This document shows positions 28,031 to 36,209 of a stretch of DNA of 64,000 nucleotides, one piece after another. The stretch covers positions 31,953 to 95,952 of the forward strand of contig JAPPLJ010000065.1 in assembly GCA_028819475.1 (NCBI GenBank), written 5' to 3'. The stretch comes from Rhodospirillaceae bacterium. GTDB lineage: Bacteria; Pseudomonadota; Alphaproteobacteria; Bin65. The position numbers and the translations under genes were made by a program. Below the pieces are notes generated by a model that saw only the letters and a program-made list of their open reading frames with translations, searched no databases and was not told the origin of the DNA. Every line of letters begins with the position of its first letter. The first letter of the stretch is position 1.

Positions 28031-28618
28031 ATGAGCAAGACCGTCGAATTCTGGTACGACGTGCAGAGCCCCACGGCCTACCTGGCCCACTGGCAGTTGA
28101 AGAAAATCGCCGCGCGCACCGGCGCCACGATCGATTACCGGCCGATGCTGCTGGGCGGCGTGTTCAAGGCGACCGGCAACCAGACGCCGGTCAACGTCAA
28201 GCCCAAGGGCAAGTGGATGTTCTTCGACATGCTTAATTACGCGCGGAAATACGGCGTGCCGCTGAAGTCCAATCCCTATTTCGTCTTCAGTTCGCTGCCC
28301 CTTATGCGCGGGGCGATTCTGGCCCAGCAGCGCGGCGAGCTGGATCTCTACAACGACACGATCTTCTACGGCATCTGGCGCGACGCGAAAAATCTCGGCG
28401 ATCCGGCGGTCATCGTCGAGACCCTCAAAGAGGCCGGCATGGACGCCGGCGCCTATGTCGAAGGCATCCAGCAGCAGGCCGTGAAGGACAGGCTGATCGC
28501 CAACACCGAGGAGGCGGTCGGGAAAGGCGTGTTCGGCGCGCCGACCTTCTTCGTCGGCGACAAGATGTGGTGGGGCCAGGACCGGCTGGACTGGGTCGAA
28601 GAGGAACTGGCGGCGTGA
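28031..28618 (+). CDS. DsbA-fold 2-hydroxychromene-2-carboxylate isomerase-like protein
   Basis: 195-aa thioredoxin/GST-kappa-like protein. The N-terminal VEFWYDVQSPTAYLAHWQL has Ser at the site that binds glutathione in HCCA isomerases, and GVFGAPTFFVGDKMWWGQDRLDWV is the conserved cis-proline and C-terminal motif. Such enzymes isomerise ring-cleavage intermediates in naphthalene-type degradation, fitting the acyl-CoA ligase and importer upstream. The TGA overlaps the next GTG. Confidence 0.85.
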   Translation: MSKTVEFWYDVQSPTAYLAHWQLKKIAARTGATIDYRPMLLGGVFKATGNQTPVNVKPKGKWMFFDMLNYARKYGVPLKSNPYFVFSSLPLMRGAILAQQRGELDLYNDTIFYGIWRDAKNLGDPAVIVETLKEAGMDAGAYVEGIQQQAVKDRLIANTEEAVGKGVFGAPTFFVGDKMWWGQDRLDWVEEELAA

Positions 28619-29031
28619 GCGCCGAACTGACGAAGCTGTTCACCGAGCATACCGTCCCGATGGCGCGGACCCTCGGAATCGAACTGGTCGATGTCGATCC
28701 CGACAGGGTCGTCGCAAAGGTCGAGGCGCGCGCAGAGCTGAGCACGTCGGCAGACGCCATGCACGGCGGCGCGATCATGGCGTTGGCGGATACGCTCGGC
28801 GCCATCGGCACGGTCGCCAACATGCCGCGCGGCGCGCGCACCACCACCATCGAGAGCAAGACCAACTTCTTCCGGGCGATCCCGGTCGGCTCGACGCTCA
28901 CCGCCGAAGCGACGCCGCTGCACAAGGGCCGCACGACCCAGGTCTGGCAGACAAGGCTGACCGGCGAGAACGGCAAGCTGGCGGCGCTGGTTACCCAGAC
29001 CCAGATGGTGCTGTACCCGGAAGGGGAGTAA
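28615..29031 (+). CDS. PaaI-like hotdog thioesterase
   Basis: 138-aa hotdog-fold protein starting at GTG 28615 (GTGA overlap with the isomerase). The motif SADAMHGGAIMALADTLGAI matches the PaaI/YdiI active-site helix, with HGG at its centre. It probably releases CoA from dead-end acyl-CoA products of the upstream ligase pathway. It is the last gene of the run before the repeat and IS. Confidence 0.88.
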   Translation: MSAELTKLFTEHTVPMARTLGIELVDVDPDRVVAKVEARAELSTSADAMHGGAIMALADTLGAIGTVANMPRGARTTTIESKTNFFRAIPVGSTLTAEATPLHKGRTTQVWQTRLTGENGKLAALVTQTQMVLYPEGE

Positions 29032-29123
29032 CGCGGCGGGTCTTGTTCCGGTTTGACGCTTCGTGTCCGCCGGAGGCGGTTCCTCTGTCTGTCGTTTCGA
29101 CCGGAGCGCCTACCCTCCTTCCC

Positions 29124-29226
29124 GTCATTTCGACCGAGCGAAGCGAGTGGAGAAATCTTTCACCCGCGATGCCGGGACCGGCGCGCCGAAGGAAAAGGAT
29201 TTCTCCGCTCCGCCCCGGATTGAATC
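29124..29226. repeat. Dispersed inverted-repeat element, copy 2, left part
   Basis: Begins gtcatttcgacc and contains gtggagaaatctttc and ggatttctccgctccgcc, as in copy 1 at 18264-18394. It ends in ggattgaatc, where the IS begins. Joined to 31672-31692 it gives an element of about 124 bp with the same ends as copy 1. A further gtcgtttcgacc end lies at 29091. Confidence 0.7.
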
Positions 29227-29239
29227 GGCAGTGTTACAC

Positions 29240-29268
29240 TTGACATACCAAAAATAACCCCATATTAG
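29240..29268 (+). promoter_or_regulatory. Transposase promoter inside the left inverted repeat
   Basis: TTGACA at 29240-29245, a 17-bp spacer and TATTAG at 29263-29268, then AGGAGG at 29273 and the ATG at 29288. The -35 box lies in the terminal repeat, so transposase binding could repress its own transcription (inference). Confidence 0.65.
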
Positions 29269-29287
29269 GGTCAGGAGGTAGTCACCT

Positions 29288-30226
29288 ATGGCCCGTTCAA
29301 TCCTTTCCGCCCCTCACTTCCACAACGAAGATGCGGCTTTCTCATACGTTGAAAAGACCCTGTGGCCGGACGGCCCCTATTGCCCGCGCTGCGGCGCTAC
29401 GGGCGATCATATCCGCAGGTTGAAGGGCAAGACGACCCGGAAGGGATTGCACAAGTGCTACGCCTGCCGGAAGCCGTTTACCGTCAGGATCGGGACGATC
29501 TTCGAGTCGTCGCACCTGCCCTTACACATGTGGTTGCAGGTCATTCATCTGATGTGCGCCAGCAAAAAGGGTATTTCGACCCGACAGATACAGCGGATGC
29601 TTAAGTGCAGCATGAAAACCGCTTGGTTCCTGACCCATCGTATCCGCGAGGCCATGAAAGACGGGTCGCTTGGACGGCTGGGTGGCGAAGGCAAGGCCGT
29701 CGAAGCCGACGAAACCTTTATCGGCGGCAAGGAAAAGAACCGCCATCGCAGCAAGCGCGCCAATGTCCGCCTCGGCGGCAGTTGGGGCAAGGAAACCGTC
29801 CTGTCCTTGGTCGAGCGCAACGGCCGCGTCCGCTCCATGCACGTTGCCAGCGTCACCGCCGCTAATCTGCGGCCGATCTTGGTGGGCCAGGTTGACGGCA
29901 AATCGAAACTGTACACCGACGACGCAGGCCAGTATCGCCACATGGGCCGGGATTTCGCCCATGAGCATGTGAACCATAAGGCCAAGGAATACGTTCGCGG
30001 AGACGCGCACACCAATACCGTCGAGAACTATTTCAGCATCCTGAAGCGCGGAATCACCGGCTGCTATTTCCATGTCAGCGAAGCGCACCTGCATCGCTAT
30101 TTGGCAGAGTTCGATTTCCGGTACAGCAACCGCGAGGGCTTGGGTGTGGACGATACGGCGCGCGCCGAGGCGGCGCTGAAGGGCTTCCGTGGCAAGCGCC
30201 TCACCTACGAAACAGCTAACGCGTAA
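29288..30226 (+). CDS. IS1595-family transposase
   Basis: 312-aa transposase. An N-terminal zinc ribbon (YCPRCGA ... CYACRKPF) is followed by the MerR-like region MWLQVIHLMCASKKGISTRQIQRML. The DDE-type catalytic core shows VEADETFIGGKEKN, LYTDDAGQY and HTNTVENYFSILKRG. The pattern is that of IS1595/ISXO2-like transposases. It looks intact, so the element may still be able to move. Confidence 0.93.
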   Translation: MARSILSAPHFHNEDAAFSYVEKTLWPDGPYCPRCGATGDHIRRLKGKTTRKGLHKCYACRKPFTVRIGTIFESSHLPLHMWLQVIHLMCASKKGISTRQIQRMLKCSMKTAWFLTHRIREAMKDGSLGRLGGEGKAVEADETFIGGKEKNRHRSKRANVRLGGSWGKETVLSLVERNGRVRSMHVASVTAANLRPILVGQVDGKSKLYTDDAGQYRHMGRDFAHEHVNHKAKEYVRGDAHTNTVENYFSILKRGITGCYFHVSEAHLHRYLAEFDFRYSNREGLGVDDTARAEAALKGFRGKRLTYETANA

Positions 30227-30347
30227 GCGATCGCCGAACGAGAAAACCCGGTACTGGCGCGCATGGGCGCGGCTGCCGGCGCAAGACCCGCAGATGGCTT
30301 TCTTCTTCGTCCTTGAGGACTGAAGGGCTGTCGGGTATTGTCTCGCC

Positions 30348-30503
30348 ATGAGCAAGAAACCCACACCGAAGCCGCGCCCGAAGCCCGACGATCCCGAACA
30401 ATACAGACGGTTTATCGAAACCGCCAAAGAGGTCGAGGCAGATGGCGACGCTGAGGTACTGGACAAAGCCCTCGCAGAGATTGCCGCCCATGACAGACGA
30501 TGA
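30348..30503 (+). CDS. Small charged IS passenger protein
   Basis: 51 aa, beginning MSKKPTPKPRPKPDDPEQYRRFIETAKEVEADGD in two blocks: a Lys/Pro-rich head and an acidic helix. It overlaps the next small gene by 14 bp, and both lie between the transposase and the DUF3800 gene. The function is unknown. Small genes of this kind accompany some IS1595-like transposases, which supports it being real. Confidence 0.55.
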   Translation: MSKKPTPKPRPKPDDPEQYRRFIETAKEVEADGDAEVLDKALAEIAAHDRR

Positions 30504-30759
30504 AAGGGATATGGCCGTTGGCCGCTTGATTCGCCTGAGAGCGGAGACCGAGCAGGATCTGAAGACTGCACAGTGCGACGCGGCGCAGCACCTCCGAACG
30601 CTTCGGAAATGGATCGCTTGGTTTGAGGCCGAAGGCGACGGCGTCGAGCGCCCCATGTCCAGCCCCTCCCATGAGGAACTTGAGGCAACGGCGCGCGCCC
30701 TCCGGGATACCAAGAAGCGGCTGGCCAACCTTGAGTTGGGCATTATCGATGGCTGCTAA
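30490..30759 (+). CDS. Small helical IS passenger protein
   Basis: 89 aa from ATG 30490, overlapping the preceding small gene. It is predicted mostly helical and possibly coiled-coil (RLIRLRAETEQDLKTAQ, EELEATARALRDTKKRLANLE). The function is unknown; it could act with the transposase or with the 51-aa protein. Confidence 0.5.
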   Translation: MTDDERDMAVGRLIRLRAETEQDLKTAQCDAAQHLRTLRKWIAWFEAEGDGVERPMSSPSHEELEATARALRDTKKRLANLELGIIDGC

Positions 30760-30823
30760 CGATCATCCGTCGGCAAACGTTTACTGAGCCGGGACTTTCC
30801 TTAATACCCAAGACGCCGATAGT

Positions 30824-31621
30824 CTATTGGTAATCGGTCTTCGGATGTGCAACCATCATAGGAGACAGTTTGTCGTATAGCGGCGGATTATGAGGATGAT
30901 TGATTAAGTGGCCCCTTATGACAAAGGCACAGATATCCGCTAGTTGAAGAAGCGGAGATTGTTTCTTTTCTGCCCAATGCACCGTATCCCGAATGTGGCG
31001 AAGGGGTAAATACTTCCTGTGCCAGCCGCGGCGTGATAAGGTTTTATTTTGCGCCCATAACTGAACGTCACGTACAACTTTCTTAACTTCAGGGCGATCT
31101 TCCGCAATAAGGAGCGCGATTTCGTCGGGCCAAATGTCTCTTAGTACTTTTTCAACCACACACACACACTGGAAAAATGCAAGAGAGTGGACAACAGCGT
31201 CACGCCCTCGTTCGTTAATAGTAACATCTGGCGGCGTCGCAATTAGTTCGTCGCGCGGGCAATCGCCATAAACAACCGGCAGGTCGAATCTTCCGAGGGT
31301 CTCGATTAGGTCGAGCAAAGTTTCGAGCCGACGATCAAGAGGCCACACATCACGATCCTTAAAGTATTTCGTTGCACTCCAAATGTTAGTGGCGTGAAAG
31401 AAAAAACTGTCTCGATCCGCTTCCGGTATATGCTTTCTAACTAGATATGCCAGATGTTCTTCAACAGCGATCATCTGGCGGTCGCCGTCAACGATAACGC
31501 CAGCGACCACGGCCAACGGCTCCTTCCTTGAAGTGCCGCTTTCATCCAAGTAGACAACGCGCACGAGCCGCCGCCCCGCTAATGGCGAGCCGTCAAACGC
31601 TCGCACCAATGGTAAATTCAT
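30824..31621 (-). CDS. DUF3800 protein (IS passenger)
   Basis: 265-aa DUF3800 protein, a family predicted to have an RNase-H-like fold. VVYLDESGTSRKE near residue 23 holds the first acidic residues, LLIAEDRPE lies near 170 and LLQLADICAFVIRG near 228 holds the last conserved aspartate. It starts 41 bp inside the right inverted repeat with GGGGAG before the ATG. Its AT-rich, rare-codon composition differs from all neighbours, pointing to foreign origin. Similar proteins are found on phages and mobile elements; a nuclease or defence role is possible but unproven. Confidence 0.8.
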   Translation of the reverse strand: MNLPLVRAFDGSPLAGRRLVRVVYLDESGTSRKEPLAVVAGVIVDGDRQMIAVEEHLAYLVRKHIPEADRDSFFFHATNIWSATKYFKDRDVWPLDRRLETLLDLIETLGRFDLPVVYGDCPRDELIATPPDVTINERGRDAVVHSLAFFQCVCVVEKVLRDIWPDEIALLIAEDRPEVKKVVRDVQLWAQNKTLSRRGWHRKYLPLRHIRDTVHWAEKKQSPLLQLADICAFVIRGHLINHPHNPPLYDKLSPMMVAHPKTDYQ

Positions 31622-31662
31622 TTTACTCTCCCCGGATTTGGTACGGCAAGTGTAACGTTGCC

Positions 31663-31692
31663 GATTGAATCCGGGGTTCCGGTCGAAATGAC
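31663..31692. repeat. Target duplication and right end of split repeat
   Basis: gattgaatc (31663-31671) repeats the bases left of the IS. 31672-31692 completes the interrupted dispersed element, ending ggtcgaaatgac. Confidence 0.7.
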
Positions 31693-31727
31693 GGAAAGGG
31701 CAGGCAGCGCATCCCGGGCGAAGCGCC

Positions 31728-32483
31728 CTACCGCCGGCGCTTGCGTTCCCGCGACAGGGATTCGATGACGCCGCGCAGGCCGCGGACTTCCGAATCGGTC
31801 AGCTCCGCCCGGTGGAAGATGTTGCGCAGGTTGCGCACCATGACCGGGCGTTTCTCCGCCGGAATGAAATGACCGGCCTCGTCGAGCGCGCCTTCGAGAT
31901 GCGCGAACATGTTGAGCAGATCGCTTTGCAGCGCCGGCCCGTCGGGCGTCCCGGCACCCGAACCCGGCCTGGCCGCTTCCGCTGCCGCCGGACCGGCGCT
32001 CCACCATTCCCAGCCGACCAGCAGCACGGCCTGGGCGAGGTTGAGCGACGTGTGCGCCGGATTGAGCCGGGCCTCGATGATCGTGCCGGCCAGGACGACG
32101 TCGTCGTTGTGCAGCCCCTTGGATTCCTTGCCGAACAGGATGCCGTTGCGCGCGCCCGCCGCTTCGGCCCGGCGCATCGCGATGCCGGCCTCGCGCGGGC
32201 CGAGCACCGGCTTGTTCATGTCGCGCGGCCGGGCGGTCGTCGCATAGACATGGTGCAGGCCGTCCAGCGCCGCAGCGGCAGACTCATAAAGCCGGGCCGT
32301 TTCCAGAATTGGTTCGGCGCCGGAAGAGGCCGTAACGGCGGTCTCGCTGGGCCAGCCGTCCCGCGGATTGACCAGCCGCAGGTCGGACAGGCCGCAATTC
32401 ATCATGGCGCGCGCGGCCGTACCGATATTCTCGCCAAGTTGCGGTTCGACCAGGATGATCGCGGGGGGTTCGCTATCGGCCAT
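31728..32483 (-). CDS. trmJ: tRNA (cytidine/uridine-2'-O-)-methyltransferase TrmJ
   Basis: 251-aa SPOUT methyltransferase acting on Nm32 of tRNA. PAIILVEPQLGENIGTAARAMMNCG, LFGKESKGLHNDDV and SLNLAQAVLLVGWEW form the knot and SAM site. The C-terminal helical part (RNIFHRAELTDSEVRGLRGVI) matches TrmJ. It overlaps cimA by 11 bp, so the two are probably co-transcribed. Confidence 0.92.
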   Translation of the reverse strand: MADSEPPAIILVEPQLGENIGTAARAMMNCGLSDLRLVNPRDGWPSETAVTASSGAEPILETARLYESAAAALDGLHHVYATTARPRDMNKPVLGPREAGIAMRRAEAAGARNGILFGKESKGLHNDDVVLAGTIIEARLNPAHTSLNLAQAVLLVGWEWWSAGPAAAEAARPGSGAGTPDGPALQSDLLNMFAHLEGALDEAGHFIPAEKRPVMVRNLRNIFHRAELTDSEVRGLRGVIESLSRERKRRR

Positions 32484-34086
32484 TCCCGTTGCGGCTGTCG
32501 GCGTGGCGCAGCAGCTTCCAGTAGATCGCGTCGCGCAGCGCCTCGTAGGAGGCTTCGATGATGTTCGCCGAAATCCCGACGGTCGACCAGCGCAGGCCGC
32601 TGCCGTCGGTCGATTCGATCATCACCCGCGTCACCGCGGCGGTGCCCTCCTGCGGCGTCAGGATGCGCACCTTGTAGTCGGTCAGGCGCATATCGGCGAG
32701 TTCGGGATAGGCGCGCAGCAGGGCCTTGCGCATGGCGTCGTCCAGCGCGTCGACCGGCCCGTTGCCCTCGCCCGCTTCCAGGAAAGGCTCGCCGCCGACA
32801 TCCAGCTTGGTCACGGCGGTGGACACCGTGGTCAGGCTGCCGCGCGCGTTGTAGCGGCGCTCGGTCTCGACCCGGAAGCTCTCCATGGTGAAGAATTTCG
32901 GCAGGCCCTGCAGCAGCTTCCGGGCCAGCAGTTCGAAACTCGCCTCGGCGCCGTCATAGGCATAACCGTCGTGCTCTCGCGCCTTCACGTCCTCGACCAG
33001 CCGGCCGATCTTCGGGTTGTCGGCGGCGATCTCGATCCCGGCATCGGCCAGCCGCGCCAGGACGTTCGAGCGGCCGGCCTGATCCGATACCACGATATGC
33101 CGCCGGTTGCCGACCAGGGCCGGGTCGATATGCTCGTAGGTCCGGGGGTCCTTCTGGACGGCCGAGACGTGCAGCCCGCCCTTGTGGCTGAACGCGCCTT
33201 CGCCGACATAGGCCTGGCTGCGGTCCGGGCTGCGGTTGAGCAGTTCGTCGAGCATGTGGGACACGGAGGTCAGCCGTTCGAGCTGCGCCGGCGCAATGCC
33301 GGTCTCGTAGTCCGTCTTCAGCGCCAGGGTCGGGATCAGGGAGATCAGGTTGGCGTTGCCGCAGCGCTCGCCCAGCCCGTTGATCGTGCCCTGGACCTGC
33401 CGCGCCCCCGCCTCGACCGCGGCCAGCGAATTGGCGACGGCGTTCTCGGTATCGTTATGGGCGTGGATGCCGAGATGCGAGCCGGGGATATGCCGCGCAA
33501 CCTCGGAGACGACGCGGTAGACCTCGTCCGGCAGGGCGCCGCCATTGGTATCGCACAGCACGATCCAGCGCGCGCCGGCGTCGTAGGCGGCTTTCAGGCA
33601 ATCCAGGGCGAACTGCGGGTTGGCCCTGTAGCCGTCGAAGAAATGCTCGGCATCGAACATCGCTTCGTCGAGCCGCCGCGTCGCCAGGGCGATGCTCTCG
33701 GCGATCATCGCGATGTTTTCCCCGGGCGTCGTTTCGAGGGCGATATCGACGTGAAAATCCCAGGTCTTGCCGACCATGCAGACGGTGCGCGCCTTCGTCG
33801 TCAGGATGGCGGTCAGCCCCGGATCGTTCTCCGCGCTACGCCCCGGCCGGCGGGTCATCCCGAAGGCAGTGAATTTCGCCGTCTTCAGGGCCGGCGGCGC
33901 CTCGAAGAAAAGGTCGTCGGTCGGGTTGGCGCCCGGCCAGCCGCCTTCGATGTAATCGACGCCGAGCGTATCCAGGGCTTCGGCGATCGTCGTCTTGTCG
34001 CGCACCGAAAAATCGACGCCCCGGGTCTGGGCGCCGTCCCGCAGCGTGGTGTCGAACAGATAGATGCGCGTGTCGTCGGCGCTCAC
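32473..34086 (-). CDS. cimA: (R)-citramalate synthase
   Basis: 537-aa enzyme that makes citramalate from pyruvate and acetyl-CoA, the threonine-independent route to isoleucine. It has the HMGL-like TIM barrel with YLFDTTLRDGAQTRGVDFSV and the metal motif HLGIHAHNDT, plus a C-terminal LeuA-dimer regulatory domain (residues about 400-530). The length matches CimA rather than the shorter homocitrate synthases. The ATG overlaps nothing upstream; divergent from the PLP enzyme at 34248. Confidence 0.93.
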   Translation of the reverse strand: MSADDTRIYLFDTTLRDGAQTRGVDFSVRDKTTIAEALDTLGVDYIEGGWPGANPTDDLFFEAPPALKTAKFTAFGMTRRPGRSAENDPGLTAILTTKARTVCMVGKTWDFHVDIALETTPGENIAMIAESIALATRRLDEAMFDAEHFFDGYRANPQFALDCLKAAYDAGARWIVLCDTNGGALPDEVYRVVSEVARHIPGSHLGIHAHNDTENAVANSLAAVEAGARQVQGTINGLGERCGNANLISLIPTLALKTDYETGIAPAQLERLTSVSHMLDELLNRSPDRSQAYVGEGAFSHKGGLHVSAVQKDPRTYEHIDPALVGNRRHIVVSDQAGRSNVLARLADAGIEIAADNPKIGRLVEDVKAREHDGYAYDGAEASFELLARKLLQGLPKFFTMESFRVETERRYNARGSLTTVSTAVTKLDVGGEPFLEAGEGNGPVDALDDAMRKALLRAYPELADMRLTDYKVRILTPQEGTAAVTRVMIESTDGSGLRWSTVGISANIIEASYEALRDAIYWKLLRHADSRNGNGR

Positions 34087-34247
34087 ACCGGCTCTCCGAA
34101 CCGAAACCGTCAGGCCGGACAGTTACCACCGGCAGGCGGCCGAAATGCTGCGACACGGCCTCACAGGGCGCGTTTGACGGCTCGGCTTTCCCCGCTGCGG
34201 CCGCCTTGCTAAGTAGCGGGCCAGGAGACTCCGCCGCCACCGGTCCC

Positions 34248-35630
34248 ATGCCCGAAGCCCCCGCGCCCGTTACTTCCGTTCTCGACCTGATCGGCAACAC
34301 GCCGCTGGTCGAGGCCGCGTGCTTCGACACCGGGCCGTGCCGCCTGTTCCTCAAGCTGGAGAGCCAGAATCCGGGCGGCTCGATCAAGGACCGGGTCGCC
34401 CTCTCGATGATTCGCGCCGCCGAGGACGCCGGCCAGCTCAAGCCCGGCGGCACGATCATCGAGGCGACGGCGGGCAACACCGGTCTCGGCCTCGCCCTGA
34501 TCGGCGTGCTTCGGGGCTACCGCTGCGTTCTGGTCGTGCCGGACAAGATGAGCCAGGAGAAGATCTTTCATCTCAAGGCCCTGGGCGCCGATGTCCGCCT
34601 GACCCGCTCCGACGTCAACAAGGGCCATCCGGACTATTACCAGGATGTCGCGGCCCGCCTGGTAAAGGAAATCCCCGGCGCCTGGTGGGCCGACCAGTTC
34701 GGCAATCCGGCAAACCCCGCAGCGCACGAGACCGGCACGGGGCCGGAGATATTCGAGCAGATGGGCGGCGATGTGGACGCCGTCGTGTGCGGCGTCGGCT
34801 CGGGCGGAACGATCACCGGCATCGGCCGGTTCATGGCCGCGCACTCGCCGAAAACGGAGATGGTGCTGGCCGATCCCGAAGGGTCGATCCTGGCCGACTA
34901 TGTCACCAGCGGGACGCTCGGCAACGAGCCCGGCGCGTGGCTGGTCGAAGGGATCGGCGAGGATTTCGTCCCGCCGGTCGCGGATCTCGGCCTGGCGGGC
35001 AGGGCCTATTCCATCCCGGATTCCGAGGCATTCGCGGCCATCCGGACCCTGCTGCTGAAAGACGGCATCTTTGCCGGCACGTCGTCGGGCACGCTGATCG
35101 CGGCGGCGTTGCGCTACTGCCGCGAACAGACAGAACCGAAACGGGTCGTGACGCTGGTCTGCGACAGCGGCGCCAAATATCTCTCGAAGGCCTACAACGA
35201 CTATTGGATGGCCGATCAGGGCTTCCTGAGCACCGAGCCGGCGGGCGACCTGCGCGACCTGATCGGCCGCAAGCACGCCGAGCGCGCGGTCGTCACCGTC
35301 GAGCCCGGCGAAACCCTGGCGGCGGCGTTCGCCCGGATGAAGCTGCACGACGTTTCGCAGTTGCCGGTCATGGACGGCGGGAAGATCGCCGGCATCATCG
35401 ACGAGAGCGATATCCTGCTGTCGGTGCTGGAGGATTCGGCCCGTTTCGAGCGGCCGGTGCGCGACGCGATGACCGCGAACCTGGAGACCATCGATCCGGC
35501 CGCGCCCGTGGATGCCCTGCCGGGCCTGTTCGCCGGCGACAAGGTCGCCATCGTGATGGAGGGCGACCGTTTCCTCGGCCTGATCACGCGGATCGACCTG
35601 TTGAATTACCTGCGCCAGCGCGCCGCCTGA
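34248..35630 (+). CDS. Cystathionine beta-synthase-like PLP enzyme with CBS pair
   Basis: 460-aa fold-type II PLP enzyme. The N-terminal domain has NPGGSIKDRVALSM (PLP lysine), EATAGNTGLGLA and the phosphate loop GVGSGGTITGIGR. Two C-terminal CBS domains (residues about 345-460, DVSQLPVMDGGKIAGIIDESD and the terminal RIDLLNYL) match cystathionine beta-synthase and would bind adenosyl ligands. The likely reaction is serine plus homocysteine to cystathionine. With the PLP gene at 36875 it would complete reverse transsulfuration. The chosen ATG gives a family-like start; a TTG at 34206 is possible. Confidence 0.9.
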   Translation: MPEAPAPVTSVLDLIGNTPLVEAACFDTGPCRLFLKLESQNPGGSIKDRVALSMIRAAEDAGQLKPGGTIIEATAGNTGLGLALIGVLRGYRCVLVVPDKMSQEKIFHLKALGADVRLTRSDVNKGHPDYYQDVAARLVKEIPGAWWADQFGNPANPAAHETGTGPEIFEQMGGDVDAVVCGVGSGGTITGIGRFMAAHSPKTEMVLADPEGSILADYVTSGTLGNEPGAWLVEGIGEDFVPPVADLGLAGRAYSIPDSEAFAAIRTLLLKDGIFAGTSSGTLIAAALRYCREQTEPKRVVTLVCDSGAKYLSKAYNDYWMADQGFLSTEPAGDLRDLIGRKHAERAVVTVEPGETLAAAFARMKLHDVSQLPVMDGGKIAGIIDESDILLSVLEDSARFERPVRDAMTANLETIDPAAPVDALPGLFAGDKVAIVMEGDRFLGLITRIDLLNYLRQRAA

Positions 35631-35663
35631 ACCGGGCCGGGCCGGTTACGCCGCCTGCCCCGG

Positions 35664-36206
35664 TTACAACGCCTGTGCCGTGTCGCTTTTCGCGCTTTCG
35701 GGCAGATAGTCCCGCCAGCGGGCCTCGACCTCGGCGGCGAGCGGCTTGCGCAGTCCGAGCGCAAAGGCGACTTCGGCAATCAGGAACATCGGCGTGATGA
35801 AGACCTGGATGAAATTGTCGACAAGGGCAGGTTTGCGCCCTTCGAAAGCATGGCCGGCCAGTTGAACGGCCCAGCCGCCGACGAACAGGATTGCGAAGAC
35901 GATCCCGACGGCGGCCTCACCCTGCGCCGCCAGCCAGTCGGCAAACGGCAACGCCGGGAGGAAGGCGAGCGACGTGACGATGCCGAAGGGCCGGTCCAGG
36001 GCGATCCAGTAAACCCAGACGGCCGCCGCGAACGCCGTCGCGAGGGAAATATCGTACCAGCCCGTCGTGCCGAATTTCACCAGCGCCGGAGGCAGGAGCA
36101 GCGAGACGGCGATTGCCGGCACGCCGATGAAATGGATCGCCTTGTTCCGGCCGTCGCGGTGGTAGGACGAATAGCGCGAAATCTGCTCGACGAACCAGGC
36201 GCCCAT
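35664..36206 (-). CDS. Mpo1-like (DUF962) membrane dioxygenase
   Basis: 180-aa protein with about four membrane segments. The N-terminal ISRYSSYHRDGRNKAIHFIGVP and the middle VQLAGHAFEGRKPAL supply the histidines conserved in the Mpo1/YGL010w family, which in yeast is an Fe(II) dioxygenase for 2-hydroxy fatty acids. It is placed 3 bp after the flavin reductase stop on the same strand. A bacterial role is inferred from the family. Confidence 0.85.
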   Translation of the reverse strand: MGAWFVEQISRYSSYHRDGRNKAIHFIGVPAIAVSLLLPPALVKFGTTGWYDISLATAFAAAVWVYWIALDRPFGIVTSLAFLPALPFADWLAAQGEAAVGIVFAILFVGGWAVQLAGHAFEGRKPALVDNFIQVFITPMFLIAEVAFALGLRKPLAAEVEARWRDYLPESAKSDTAQAL

Positions 36207-36209
36207 CGC

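Larger units (their letters stand above)
29227..31662. mobile_element. IS1595-family element with passenger genes
   Basis: 2,436 bp bounded by terminal inverted repeats: left ggcagtGTTACACTTGacaTACCAAA and right (reverse complement) ggcaacGTTACACTTGccgTACCAAA, written here with capitals for the identical blocks. The flanking direct repeat gattgaatc occurs at 29218-29226 and 31663-31671; 8 bp is usual for this family. Inside are the transposase, two small overlapping genes and a DUF3800 gene pointing inward from the right end. The right half is far more AT-rich than the chromosome. The family is known to carry passenger genes. Confidence 0.85.
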
